DNA from: Prevotella sp.
GTDB taxonomy: Bacteria; Bacteroidota; Bacteroidia; Bacteroidales; Bacteroidaceae
Reading direction: 5' to 3'
Length of the DNA stretch: 40,555 bases
Assembly: GCA_016281815.1 (NCBI GenBank)
Contig: JAEEJK010000008.1
Location: 1 to 40,555 of the forward strand
Of this stretch, positions 16,141-23,361 are shown in pieces. A program made the translations under genes and the position numbers. The notes below the pieces were generated by a model, which had not been told where the DNA came from, searched no databases, and saw only the letters and a program-made list of their open reading frames with translations. Position 1 is the stretch's first letter. Each line of letters starts with the position of its first letter.

Positions 16141-16172
16141 CAAAAATAGCATATAAAAATGTAATTTCCAAA
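16141..16172 (-). promoter_or_regulatory. Consensus promoter facing an apparently gene-poor region
   Basis: On the minus strand the site reads TTTG-N20-TATTTTTG, a full match. It lies 8 bases upstream of the TTG that opens the decayed small gene, the same near-leaderless spacing as seen for truA and tamL. Confidence 0.6.
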
Positions 16173-16261
16173 TTTTCCAGCAACAAATTGCAAGAAAACA
16201 TCAAAAAATAATTGTGAATATGCATTTTTGTCGCTATGATTGATATCAAGAGGCTTGAAAT

Positions 16262-16293
16262 CTTGTTTGTTTGGATATTATTGTTTAACTTTG
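16262..16293 (+). promoter_or_regulatory. Promoter of the PafA-type phosphatase
   Basis: CTTG (16262-16265), N20, TAACTTTG (16286-16293). The -7 box is exact and the -33 box matches three of four bases. The leader would be about 55 bases. Confidence 0.55.
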
Positions 16294-16353
16294 CGACATA
16301 TAACAAGGTTAAGAATCATGAACCACTTGATCAACATGACCCAACTAATATAA

Positions 16354-17850
16354 ATGACAGATATGAGAAAGCACATCATCACCCTTCTGCTCTTTTTCTG
16401 CTGCATCGCCGCATTTGGAGCACGTATTGAAAGGCCCAAACTGATTGTGGGCATAGTAGTAGATCAAATGCGCTGGGACTACCTTTATTATTATTATGAG
16501 GAATACGGTGAAGGTGGTCTGAAGCGACTTCTGAACAACGGCTTCAGTTGCGAGAACACGATGATTCCCTATGTCCCCACCGTGACCGCCATCGGCCACA
16601 GTTGTGTCTATACCGGTTCTGTTCCCGCCTTCACCGGTATTGCCGGAAACAGTTTCATGCTCAATGGCAGATCAGTGACCAGTGTGACCGACACTACTGT
16701 TTATGCTGTGGGCAGCGACGTCACCAACCCTGACGGGAAATGTTCCCCCCGCAACCTGCTTGCCAACACCATTGGTGACCAACTGAAGATAGCCACTGAC
16801 TTCAAAGCCAAGGTTATCGGTGTGGCCCTCAAAGACCGCGCCTCCATTCTCCCCGCCGGCCACAGTGCCGACGCAGCCTACTGGTGGGATGGCAAAGCAG
16901 GGCATTTCATCACCAGCAGTTATTATATGGACAAACTTCCCAGATGGGTAGAGAATTTCAACAAATCGAATCATACCGAACCAAATTTCGACATCAAGAC
17001 TTCTAACAAGGGTGTGACGATGACGTTCCGGATGGCAGAGGCAGCCCTGACCCACGAGAGACTTGGAAAGGATGAGATCACAGACCTTCTGGCAGTGAGT
17101 GTGTCATCAACCGATGCCATCGGCCATACTTTCAGTACCCGAGGCAAGGAGAACCACGATGTCTATATGCAACTTGACAAGGATCTGGCTCAGTTTTTCC
17201 GCGTCCTTGACCGTGAGGTAGGTCAAAGCAATTATTTGGTGTTTCTCACCGCAGACCATGGTGCCGTCCACAACGGCAACTTCATGAATGAGCACAAACT
17301 CCCTGGCGGCGGTTTTCCCTCCGCCCCCACCATCGAGCAGGTGAATCAGCATCTTGGCAAGAAATATGGTGCAGGAAAATATGTCAAGAAGATATCCGAC
17401 TGCCGCATCTACCTCGACCATGACATCATCTCCAGCCGAGGACTCGACCTCCGCGAGATAAAGCGGGAGGCTGTCTCCGCATTGCGTCAGGATCCCCAGT
17501 TCGCCTATGTGGTGGACTACGAGGACGCCGCCAACTCCACAGTTCCGCAGTTCCTGCGCGAGCGTATCATCAACGGATACCACCGCCTGCGCAGCGGTGA
17601 CCTGATGGTGGTGCTTCAAGGCAGCCACCAGCACGGCTCAGTAGGTCCTGACTACAAAGGAACATCACACGGCACCTGGAATCCCGATGACTCACACATC
17701 CCATTGTTGTTCATGGGATGGAAGGTGAACAAGGGAGCCACCAACACCCCTACATACATGACAGATATCGCTGCCACCGTATGTGCCATGCTTCACATAC
17801 AGATGCCCGACTGCTGCATCGGCAACGCCATTCAAGAGGTGTGGAAATGA
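16354..17850 (+). CDS. PafA-type alkaline phosphatase, secreted
   Basis: This 498-residue protein has a signal peptide (about residues 4-23, ending FGA). Metal and catalytic residues follow the PafA pattern: D37 in VVDQMRWD, nucleophile T78 in VPTVTAIGHS, N99 in GIAGN, and K160/R162 in ALKDRAS, the pair specific to PafA-like monoesterases. D254 and H258 are in SSTDAIGH, D301 and H302 in TADHG, and a final histidine lies near the C-terminus (probably GTSHGTW). Such enzymes release phosphate from many monoesters in the periplasm and are known in Bacteroidetes. The gene converges on and overlaps the glycosyltransferase by 19 bases. The exact start (16354 or 16363) is uncertain. Confidence 0.88.
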   Translation: MTDMRKHIITLLLFFCCIAAFGARIERPKLIVGIVVDQMRWDYLYYYYEEYGEGGLKRLLNNGFSCENTMIPYVPTVTAIGHSCVYTGSVPAFTGIAGNSFMLNGRSVTSVTDTTVYAVGSDVTNPDGKCSPRNLLANTIGDQLKIATDFKAKVIGVALKDRASILPAGHSADAAYWWDGKAGHFITSSYYMDKLPRWVENFNKSNHTEPNFDIKTSNKGVTMTFRMAEAALTHERLGKDEITDLLAVSVSSTDAIGHTFSTRGKENHDVYMQLDKDLAQFFRVLDREVGQSNYLVFLTADHGAVHNGNFMNEHKLPGGGFPSAPTIEQVNQHLGKKYGAGKYVKKISDCRIYLDHDIISSRGLDLREIKREAVSALRQDPQFAYVVDYEDAANSTVPQFLRERIINGYHRLRSGDLMVVLQGSHQHGSVGPDYKGTSHGTWNPDDSHIPLLFMGWKVNKGATNTPTYMTDIAATVCAMLHIQMPDCCIGNAIQEVWK

Positions 17851-18866
17851 GGTAACAAGGAAAAAATGCGGTGTCGGCAGGCATAATACTGCCACAGCAA
17901 TGAGAACGGCGCACGGTACTTCATCTGAGGTGGCGTGCGCATTTTTTGTATACGTAGCCGGTCTTCCCAGAAATCCTTTATCCATCTGCGGAACTCCCTT
18001 CTCGCCCTGAAAATGGCCTTGCAGTCAGCCCAGTTGCCATTGAGGACAAGAGTCTGGAAGGCCGCCAGATAATCCAGGAACCATCTGGCCACCATCACCC
18101 ACCTCAGTTCATCCTCAGGCAGGTTTTTGTAGAGCATGGTCAGGTTGTTCCTGAAATTGAGGAAAGTCTTCCTTGCGTTCCCCTTAGGCAGTGTTCCTCC
18201 GCCAAGGTGATATACAATGCTTTGAGGCAAGCAATAGATATGCCTTCCCATGATGCGGAGTCTCCAGCAGAGGTCAATTTCCTCATTGTGGGCGAAAAAG
18301 CGTCCATCGAGTCCGCCGCTCTCCCGATAATCCGTGGCCCTGATCATCAGGCAAGCCCCCGTGGCCCAATGAATTTCCATCGGCGTGTCATACTGTCCGG
18401 CATCATCCTCCACAGTCTCAAAGAGTCTGCCTCGGCAAAAAGGATACCCATATCTGTCGATGAAGCCCCCTGCCGCCCCCGCGTATTCAAACGCCTGGCG
18501 CCGAACCACCGACAGCAGTTTGGGCTGGCATGCAGCCACCTCGGGGTGTTCATCCATGAATGAGAGGAGCGGAGTCAGCCAATGAGGGGTCACCTCGACA
18601 TCAGAATTGAGCAGGACGAAGTATTCCGCCTGAATCTGCTCAAGCGCGCGGTTGTAGCCATCGGCGAATCCCCAGTTGCGGTCGAGCCTGATGAGGCGCA
18701 CATCCGGGAAATGTGTCCTGACGTAGTCGAGTGAGTTATCGGTCGAGGCATTGTCTGCCACATAGACGACAGCATCCTTTGCAGAGCACTCCACCACCGA
18801 TGCCAGATACTGTCTCAGCATCTTCTCTCCGTTCCAGTTGAGTATGACAATGGCCACTCTATCCAT
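17832..18866 (-). CDS. Glycosyltransferase family 2 (rhamnosyltransferase-like)
   Basis: The 344-residue protein opens with the GT2 strand AIVILNWNG (5-13), followed by ADNASTDNS (37-45) and the metal-binding NSDVE (87-91). EEIDLCWRLR further on is the ED-like acceptor-side motif found in WbbL-like enzymes. No membrane anchor is evident in the N-terminus. It probably transfers a sugar during cell-surface polysaccharide or O-antigen synthesis at the inner face of the membrane; donor and acceptor are unknown. It follows mtaB by 8 bases and is likely cotranscribed. Its 3' end overlaps the convergent phosphatase gene by 19 bases. Confidence 0.88.
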   Translation of the reverse strand: MDRVAIVILNWNGEKMLRQYLASVVECSAKDAVVYVADNASTDNSLDYVRTHFPDVRLIRLDRNWGFADGYNRALEQIQAEYFVLLNSDVEVTPHWLTPLLSFMDEHPEVAACQPKLLSVVRRQAFEYAGAAGGFIDRYGYPFCRGRLFETVEDDAGQYDTPMEIHWATGACLMIRATDYRESGGLDGRFFAHNEEIDLCWRLRIMGRHIYCLPQSIVYHLGGGTLPKGNARKTFLNFRNNLTMLYKNLPEDELRWVMVARWFLDYLAAFQTLVLNGNWADCKAIFRARREFRRWIKDFWEDRLRIQKMRTPPQMKYRAPFSLLWQYYACRHRIFSLLPHFHTS

Positions 18867-18874
18867 TTTTCACC

Positions 18875-20215
18875 TTATTTAATATGTGCCATGAGGGCTG
18901 TTGCATCATGATTGAAATTCCCCAGTTCGACAACAACAAGTTGGTTGTCGAGGGAAGGGAGCGCCTCGCTGGCAGGAAGTTCCACCCTCACATAGTTGCG
19001 TGTGAATCCATGCATGGCCCTTCCCCTTGTCGCCTTTTCCATCAACACCTCGGCCTCTCTGCCTATCCACTGCCGATAGAAAGCATCCGTCTTTTTGTCG
19101 GAGAGGGCCAGCAGTCGCGCCGACCTCGCCTTCTTCTCCTGATCAGTGACAACCAGAGGGATTCGGAGCGCCGCCGTACCAGGCCGTTCTGAGTAAGGGA
19201 ACACATGAAGTTGTGAGATGTCGAGGCTGTCGAGGAATCTGTATGTCTGCTCAAAATGCTCCTCAGTTTCGCCGCGCATTCCCACGATGACATCCACCCC
19301 GATGAAAGCATCGGGAATCATCTGCTTGATGAGATGAATCTTATGGGCGAAAAGGGCAGTGTCGTAGCGCCGGTGCATGATGCGCAGCACCTCATCCGCC
19401 CCACTCTGCAAGGGGATGTGGAAATGCGGCATGAACGCCCTGCTCTCTGCACAATAAGCAATCAGTTCATCGGAAATCAGGTCGGGTTCAAGGCTGCTGA
19501 TGCGGTAGCGTGAGATTCCCTCTACCTGATCAAGAGCACGCACGAGGTCGACGAACCGCTCTCCAGTGTTTTTTCCGAAATCTCCGATGTTGACCCCAGT
19601 GAGCACCACCTCACGCCCGCCTTCTACTGCTGCCTGACGCGCCTGTGCGACGAGATCTGCGATGGTAGCGCTGCGGCTGAATCCACGTGCATAGGGGATT
19701 GTACAATAAGTACAGAAATAGTCGCAACCATCCTGCACTTTGAGGAAGAAACGGGTGCGGTTGCCCCGAGAACAACTGGGAGCGAATGAACGGATATCCT
19801 TGGTCTTCACGGTATGATACTGATGCAAGGAATCGGTCTTCTCCTTTCCACCCCAAGCCTCAGACAAATACTGAATGAGTTGCGCCTTCTCGTTGGACCC
19901 CAAAACAAGGTCTACCCCATCCATCTCACTCACAGACTGCGGTGAGAGTTGGGCATAGCACCCAGTGACTACCACAAAAGCCTTCGGATGACGGCGCACC
20001 ATCCTATGAATCGCCTGCCGGCACTTCTTATCAGCCACGTCGGTCACCGAACAGGTATTGATCAGGCAGATATCAGCCGACTCCCCCTCCTCTGCATTTA
20101 CCACTCCCAGTTCCTGAAGCATCTTGCCAAAGGTAGATGTCTCAGAAAAATTGAGTTTGCAGCCCAATGTATAATAGGCCGCTTTCTTGCCTTGAAATGC
20201 AGAAGAATCTATCAT
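18875..20215 (-). CDS. mtaB: tRNA t6A37 methylthiotransferase MtaB
   Basis: This 446-residue enzyme has the N-terminal MTTase domain with three cluster cysteines (C19 in LGCKLN, C55 in NTCSVT, C86 in TGCYAQ), the radical SAM motif C164-xxx-C168-xx-C171 in DGCDYFCTYC, and a C-terminal TRAM-like region. It adds the 2-methylthio group to t6A at position 37 of ANN-decoding tRNAs using two Fe-S clusters. The LGCKLN sequence separates MtaB from MiaB and RimO. It heads an operon with the GT2 gene. The iron-sulfur chemistry is a loose theme with the nearby NifU-like genes but no direct link is shown. Confidence 0.93.
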   Translation of the reverse strand: MIDSSAFQGKKAAYYTLGCKLNFSETSTFGKMLQELGVVNAEEGESADICLINTCSVTDVADKKCRQAIHRMVRRHPKAFVVVTGCYAQLSPQSVSEMDGVDLVLGSNEKAQLIQYLSEAWGGKEKTDSLHQYHTVKTKDIRSFAPSCSRGNRTRFFLKVQDGCDYFCTYCTIPYARGFSRSATIADLVAQARQAAVEGGREVVLTGVNIGDFGKNTGERFVDLVRALDQVEGISRYRISSLEPDLISDELIAYCAESRAFMPHFHIPLQSGADEVLRIMHRRYDTALFAHKIHLIKQMIPDAFIGVDVIVGMRGETEEHFEQTYRFLDSLDISQLHVFPYSERPGTAALRIPLVVTDQEKKARSARLLALSDKKTDAFYRQWIGREAEVLMEKATRGRAMHGFTRNYVRVELPASEALPSLDNQLVVVELGNFNHDATALMAHIK

Positions 20216-20252
20216 ATATAATAATGGTGAAACCGCTTGTGGTGACCAAATG

Positions 20253-20284
20253 CAAAAGTACGATTAAATATCGACAACGGCAAT
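20253..20284 (-). promoter_or_regulatory. Promoter of mtaB
   Basis: On the minus strand the site reads ATTG-N20-TACTTTTG, with an exact -7 box and a three-of-four -33 box. The leader is about 30-35 bases. Confidence 0.6.
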
Positions 20285-20450
20285 AAATTGGCAAAAAAAA
20301 TAAGGAAACCCCAAAGGCTGTGTGGGTACACAATCAAATTAACTTTTATTATACTTTCGTAAATTATTAATTACCAACAACTTGCAAAAATGTTACAAAT
20401 TTCTCAAAAAAAATATCCAAAAAACTTGTATGTTATTCAAAAAATATATT

Positions 20451-20458
20451 TACCTTTG
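20451..20458 (+). promoter_or_regulatory. -7 box of the hendecad lipoprotein gene
   Basis: TACCTTTG fits TAnnTTTG. A CTTG lies 22 bases upstream, slightly outside the usual spacing. The preceding 190 bases are AT-rich and show no other feature beyond the mtaB promoter. Confidence 0.5.
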
Positions 20459-20509
20459 CGCAGTTTTATTAAACAACTGATTGTTTTACACATTTAAAAA
20501 GCAAAGAAA

Positions 20510-20755
20510 ATGAAGAAGATTGCATTTATGTTCGTTGCCGTTGCAGCTATGGCTTTCGCTGCTTGCACCGAGAACAAGCCCGCAGAGGCTGCTACTGACG
20601 CTGCTACTGAGGCAGTGGAGGAAGTTGTTGACAGCGCTGCTGCTGCTGTTGAGGAAGTTGCTGACAGCGCTGCTGCTGCTGTTGAGGAAGTTGCTGACAG
20701 CGCTGCTGCTGCTGTTGACGCTGCTACCGACGCTGCTGCTGAGGCCGCTCAGTAA
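20510..20755 (+). CDS. Small Ala-rich lipoprotein with hendecad repeats
   Basis: The 81-residue protein has a lipoprotein signal and lipobox AFAAC (cysteine at 19). The mature part, about 63 residues, is almost all Ala, Glu, Val and Asp. It contains three consecutive 11-residue units, EEVxDSAAAAV (residues 37-69), then a degenerate tail ending AAEAAQ. An 11-residue period favours a right-handed or straight helical coil, as in small Lpp-like envelope lipoproteins, but there is no C-terminal Lys for peptidoglycan linkage. The gene is monocistronic with its own terminator. A structural lipoprotein of the outer membrane is my best guess; I know of no assigned function. Confidence 0.8.
   Translation: MKKIAFMFVAVAAMAFAACTENKPAEAATDAATEAVEEVVDSAAAAVEEVADSAAAAVEEVADSAAAAVDAATDAAAEAAQ
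20618..20716 (+). repeat. Three tandem 33-bp coding repeats
   Basis: Units at 20618-20650, 20651-20683 and 20684-20716 each encode EEV(V/A)DSAAAAV. The last two are identical at DNA level; the first differs by one codon. Copy number could vary between strains without breaking the frame. Confidence 0.9.
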
Positions 20756-20781
20756 TATCCAGCACGGACAAATGACAGAAC

Positions 20782-20815
20782 AACGCCGGGTCGCGAGACC
20801 TGGCGTTCTTTTTTT
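20782..20815 (+). terminator. Terminator of the hendecad lipoprotein gene
   Basis: An 11-bp stem (AACGCCGGGTC with GACCTGGCGTT, one G-T pair) and GCGA loop are followed by C and a long T-run. A strong Rho-independent terminator. Confidence 0.9.
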
Positions 20816-20817
20816 AT

Positions 20818-20887
20818 ACCTCTCCCCGGCCCTCCCCAAAGGGGAGGGGGATACCTCTCCCCGACCCTCCCCAAGGGGGAGGGGGAT
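20818..20887. repeat. Two tandem copies of a 35-bp CCCTCCCC/GGGGAGGG palindromic element
   Basis: Copies at 20818-20852 and 20853-20887 each contain CCCTCCCC-AA(A)-GGGGAGGG. Such intergenic palindromes recur in Bacteroidetes genomes and, if translated, give PSPLGRGLG-like peptides. A related hairpin is at 37694-37710. Confidence 0.8.
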
Positions 20888-20953
20888 GCTTCTGGAGGGT
20901 TTTTTGTGAGGAGGGAAACGACAAAGGTATGACAAAGGTACGACACAGAAATA

Positions 20954-20985
20954 ACAAAGGAGCGGACATGAGTCCGCTCCTTTGT
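20954..20985 (-). terminator. Terminator of the GGGtGRT/NifU-like operon
   Basis: A perfect 14-bp stem around an ATGA loop (ACAAAGGAGCGGAC and its complement) lies 22 bases beyond the GGGtGRT stop codon. On the minus strand it is followed by TATTTC, only moderately T-rich. Confidence 0.75.
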
Positions 20986-21007
20986 CTATTTAAAATAAGG
21001 GAATTGC

Positions 21008-22024
21008 TTATTTCTTGTTCAAGGCGAGGTCGACAGCAACGGCGATGGCCACGGTAGCACCTACCATGGGGTTGTTGCCGATACCGAGGAATCCCATCAT
21101 CTCAACGTGAGCAGGAACAGAAGAAGAACCTGCGAACTGAGCGTCGCTGTGCATACGTCCCATGGTGTCGGTCATGCCGTATGATGCAGGACCTGCAGCC
21201 ATGTTGTCGGGGTGCAGTGTACGGCCCGTACCACCACCGCTGGCCACAGAGAAGTAAGGTTTGCCAGCCAGCACGCGCTCTTTCTTGTAGGTTCCGGCCA
21301 CCGGGTGCTGGAAACGTGTAGGATTGGTAGAGTTACCCGTGATGCTGACGTCGACATTCTCGTGCCAGAGGATAGCGACACCCTCGCGTACATCATCAGC
21401 GCCATAGCAGTTCACCTTCAGGCGGCTGGGGTTATTTCCGTAAGGAACCGTCTTTACCACCTTCAGTTCTGAGGTATAGTAATCAAACTGAGTCTGCACA
21501 TAGGTGAAGCCATTGATGCGGCTGATAATCTGTGCAGCGTCCTTGCCCAGACCGTTCAGGATGACACGGAGAGGTTTTTGGCGCACTTTGTTGGCCATCT
21601 CTGCGATTTTGATGGCACCCTCAGCGGCAGCGAATGACTCGTGGCCAGCCAGGAAAGCGAAGCACTCAGTCTCCTCACGCAACAGACGGGCAGCCAGGTT
21701 GCCATGACCAATACCCACCTTGCGGTCGTCAGCCACAGAACCAGGAATGCAGAATGACTGCAGTCCGATACCGATAGCCTCAGCGGCGTCAGCAGCGGTC
21801 TTCACACCCTTTTTGATGGCGATGGCAGCACCACAGACATAAGCCCACTTTGCATTCTCAAAGCAGATGCCCTGTGTTTCCTCACACATCTTATAGGGAT
21901 CGACACCTGCCTTGTCGCAGATCTCGTTAGCCTCCTCGATACTGTTGATACCATTCTCTTTCAGTGCAGCAAGAACCTGATTGATACGGCGCTCCTGACT
22001 CTCAAACTGTACTTTTCTTATCAT
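21008..22024 (-). CDS. GGGtGRT family protein
   Basis: The frame opens at 22057, but the ATG at 22024 is chosen: it is preceded by AAGGAGG eight bases upstream, an unusually strong Shine-Dalgarno for this phylum, and yields 338 residues beginning MIRKVQFESQERR. The family-naming motif is SGGGTGRTLHP near residue 265. Conserved cysteines occur near the N-terminus. The protein is soluble and of unknown function, found in Bacteroidetes and Clostridia next to an Fe-S scaffold-like gene, exactly as here (13-base gap). A role in iron-sulfur or cofactor metabolism is inferred only from that linkage. Confidence 0.9.
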   Translation of the reverse strand: MIRKVQFESQERRINQVLAALKENGINSIEEANEICDKAGVDPYKMCEETQGICFENAKWAYVCGAAIAIKKGVKTAADAAEAIGIGLQSFCIPGSVADDRKVGIGHGNLAARLLREETECFAFLAGHESFAAAEGAIKIAEMANKVRQKPLRVILNGLGKDAAQIISRINGFTYVQTQFDYYTSELKVVKTVPYGNNPSRLKVNCYGADDVREGVAILWHENVDVSITGNSTNPTRFQHPVAGTYKKERVLAGKPYFSVASGGGTGRTLHPDNMAAGPASYGMTDTMGRMHSDAQFAGSSSVPAHVEMMGFLGIGNNPMVGATVAIAVAVDLALNKK

Positions 22025-22037
22025 CGTCGTGTCCTCC

Positions 22038-22739
22038 TTATTCTTTACGTGGGTCAATAGCCTTTACCGCACCCTGCTCCTTAGTCGTACGACCATAGGA
22101 ACCAGTGTTCTTCTTCAGGGCCTCATTAGCATCCATGCCATTTTTGATAGCCTCCATCATCTTGCCCAGATGTACATACTCGTAACCGCAAACCTCATCG
22201 TTCTCGTCGAGGAACTCCTTGGTGATGTACCCCTCAGTGAGTTCAAGGTAACGAGTGCCCTTAGCCTTTGTGCCATAGAGCGTACCCGTTTGTGAACGCA
22301 GACCCTTACCCAGGTCTTCCAGACCGGCACCGATAGCCAGACCACCCTCTGAGAAAGCGCTCTGTGTGCGTCCGTAGACGATCTGCAGGAACAGTTCCCT
22401 CATGGCGGTGTTGATAGCGTCACACACCAAATCGGTGTTCAGCGCCTCCAGCAGCGTCTTGCCCGGGAGAATTTCGCTTGCCATGGCAGCAGAGTGTGTC
22501 ATACCTGTACAGCCGATGGTCTCAACGAGAGCCTCCTCGATGATGCCTTCCTTCACATTGAGGCTCAGTTTGCATGCACCCTGCTGAGGAGCGCACCAAC
22601 CGATACCGTGTGTGTAACCCGAAATGTCCTTGATTTCCTTTGCCTGAATCCATTTTCCTTCTTCTGGAATGGGAGCAGGACCGTGGTAAGCGCCTTTGCA
22701 GACGCTACACATGTTTTTGACTTCTGTTGAATAAATCAT
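22038..22739 (-). CDS. NifU/IscU-like iron-sulfur scaffold-related protein
   Basis: ATG at 22739 gives 233 residues starting MIYSTEVKNMCSVCKGAYHG; an upstream in-frame ATG lies beyond the promoter box and is rejected. Cysteines at 11 and 14 form a CxxC, with others at 49, 56, 77 (ETIGCTGMTHSAA, the NifU_N-like block) and 106. The central part resembles the NifU N-terminal scaffold that assembles Fe-S clusters, with an added N-terminal CxxC segment and a long C-terminal extension. It is cotranscribed with the GGGtGRT gene. A specialised scaffold is plausible; the classical isc/suf genes are not nearby. Confidence 0.82.
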   Translation of the reverse strand: MIYSTEVKNMCSVCKGAYHGPAPIPEEGKWIQAKEIKDISGYTHGIGWCAPQQGACKLSLNVKEGIIEEALVETIGCTGMTHSAAMASEILPGKTLLEALNTDLVCDAINTAMRELFLQIVYGRTQSAFSEGGLAIGAGLEDLGKGLRSQTGTLYGTKAKGTRYLELTEGYITKEFLDENDEVCGYEYVHLGKMMEAIKNGMDANEALKKNTGSYGRTTKEQGAVKAIDPRKE

Positions 22740-22785
22740 ATTTGAAAATAAACTAGGAATAAAAAAATCCATATCAAGTATTTGG

Positions 22786-22793
22786 CAAAGATA
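22786..22793 (-). promoter_or_regulatory. -7 box of the NifU-like/GGGtGRT operon
   Basis: On the minus strand this reads TATCTTTG, an exact match. No clear TTTG is found at the -33 distance. The leader is about 40-45 bases. Confidence 0.5.
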
Positions 22794-22889
22794 CACATTT
22801 TTCTCCAATAAACTTGCTTATTTTCCAAAGATTTCTGGTTGTTTTTTTCGAATCTCTGATGATTATCGGGCATTTTAATCTTTTTTTGC

Positions 22890-22897
22890 TATATTTG
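22890..22897 (+). promoter_or_regulatory. -7 box of the FeoB-associated protein gene
   Basis: TATATTTG, an exact TAnnTTTG match, with no clear -33 box. It ends 11 bases before the first ATG (22909), or 35 before the second (22933). Confidence 0.45.
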
Positions 22898-22908
22898 CAA
22901 AATATATC

Positions 22909-23142
22909 TTGCAAATAAACCTATTCACAAGCATGTCATTGCAGCAAAGCATAGTCTTCCTCGCCGTGGCGCTGTCGGTCGCCTATCTGGCCTACCGTAT
23001 ATGGAAAGCCTTCCGCGACGCCTCCGACCCATGCCATGGCTGTCCTGGATGTGCCCTAAGAGACGAGTCTTTGGCACGCCAAAAGAGACTGGGAAAAAAC
23101 ATGAAGAATAGGATGAAACCACCCTACGAAGAAAAAAAGTAG
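22909..23142 (+). CDS. FeoB-associated Cys-rich membrane protein
   Basis: This is a 77-residue protein with one transmembrane helix (about 12-30) followed by a cysteine motif DPCHGCPGCALRD (41-53) and a basic tail. This layout matches the FeoB-associated Cys-rich family, whose members are usually encoded beside feoB and thought to help ferrous iron uptake. Here feoAB is about 12 kb away, so the link to FeoB is by family only. Residue 9 (ATG at 22933, MSLQQS) is an equally likely start. The gene is divergent from the NifU-like operon and directly precedes tRNA-Cys, whose promoter -33 box lies just after its stop. Confidence 0.82.
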   Translation: MQINLFTSMSLQQSIVFLAVALSVAYLAYRIWKAFRDASDPCHGCPGCALRDESLARQKRLGKNMKNRMKPPYEEKK

Positions 23143-23150
23143 TGGAAAAA

Positions 23151-23182
23151 TTTGGCTGCACGGGAAAAAAGTTTTAATTTTG
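23151..23182 (+). promoter_or_regulatory. Promoter of tRNA-Cys
   Basis: TTTG (23151-23154), N20, TAATTTTG (23175-23182): a full consensus match 18 bases before the tRNA 5' end. Confidence 0.75.
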
Positions 23183-23200
23183 CATCCGCATTCAAATCAT

Positions 23201-23272
23201 GGTGCGTTGGATGAGTGGCTTAGTCAACGGTCTGCAAAACCGTGTACGGCGGTTCGAATCCGCCACGCACCT
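23201..23272 (+). tRNA. tRNA-Cys(GCA)
   Basis: The cloverleaf is complete: acceptor GGTGCGT/ACGCACC, D-stem GAT/GTC, anticodon stem ACGGT/ACCGT with loop CTGCAAA (anticodon GCA), and T-arm GGCGG-TTCGAAT-CCGCC. Position 73 is U, the identity base of tRNA-Cys. CCA is not encoded. The D-stem is short with a G-T pair. Confidence 0.95.
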
Positions 23273-23275
23273 CAC

Positions 23276-23307
23276 AAAAAAGCCTGCAATTAGTTGCAGG
23301 CTTTTTT
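23276..23307 (+). terminator. Terminator of tRNA-Cys, possibly bidirectional
   Basis: GCCTGCAA-ttag-TTGCAGGC flanked by six A and six T. It starts four bases after the tRNA. The symmetric A/T flanks allow it to end the convergent gene at 23362 too. Confidence 0.9.
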
Positions 23308-23361
23308 ATATGAATGACAGAATAAAGAGAATGGTCATTCGCCCCATTCAAACAATCTGGA

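Noticed and set aside
15945..16211. 88-residue plus-strand frame in the gap before the PafA-type gene
   Set aside because: No promoter or ribosome site; composition is biased and the opposite strand shows the more protein-like frame and a consensus promoter.
20486..20935. Minus-strand frame of 149 residues with PSPLGRAGER-like peptides
   Set aside because: It is the translation of the 35-bp palindromic repeats plus the antisense of the lipoprotein gene.
20922..20940. Two TACCTTTG boxes on the minus strand
   Set aside because: They have no -33 box at the right distance and would transcribe only into a terminator and repeat.
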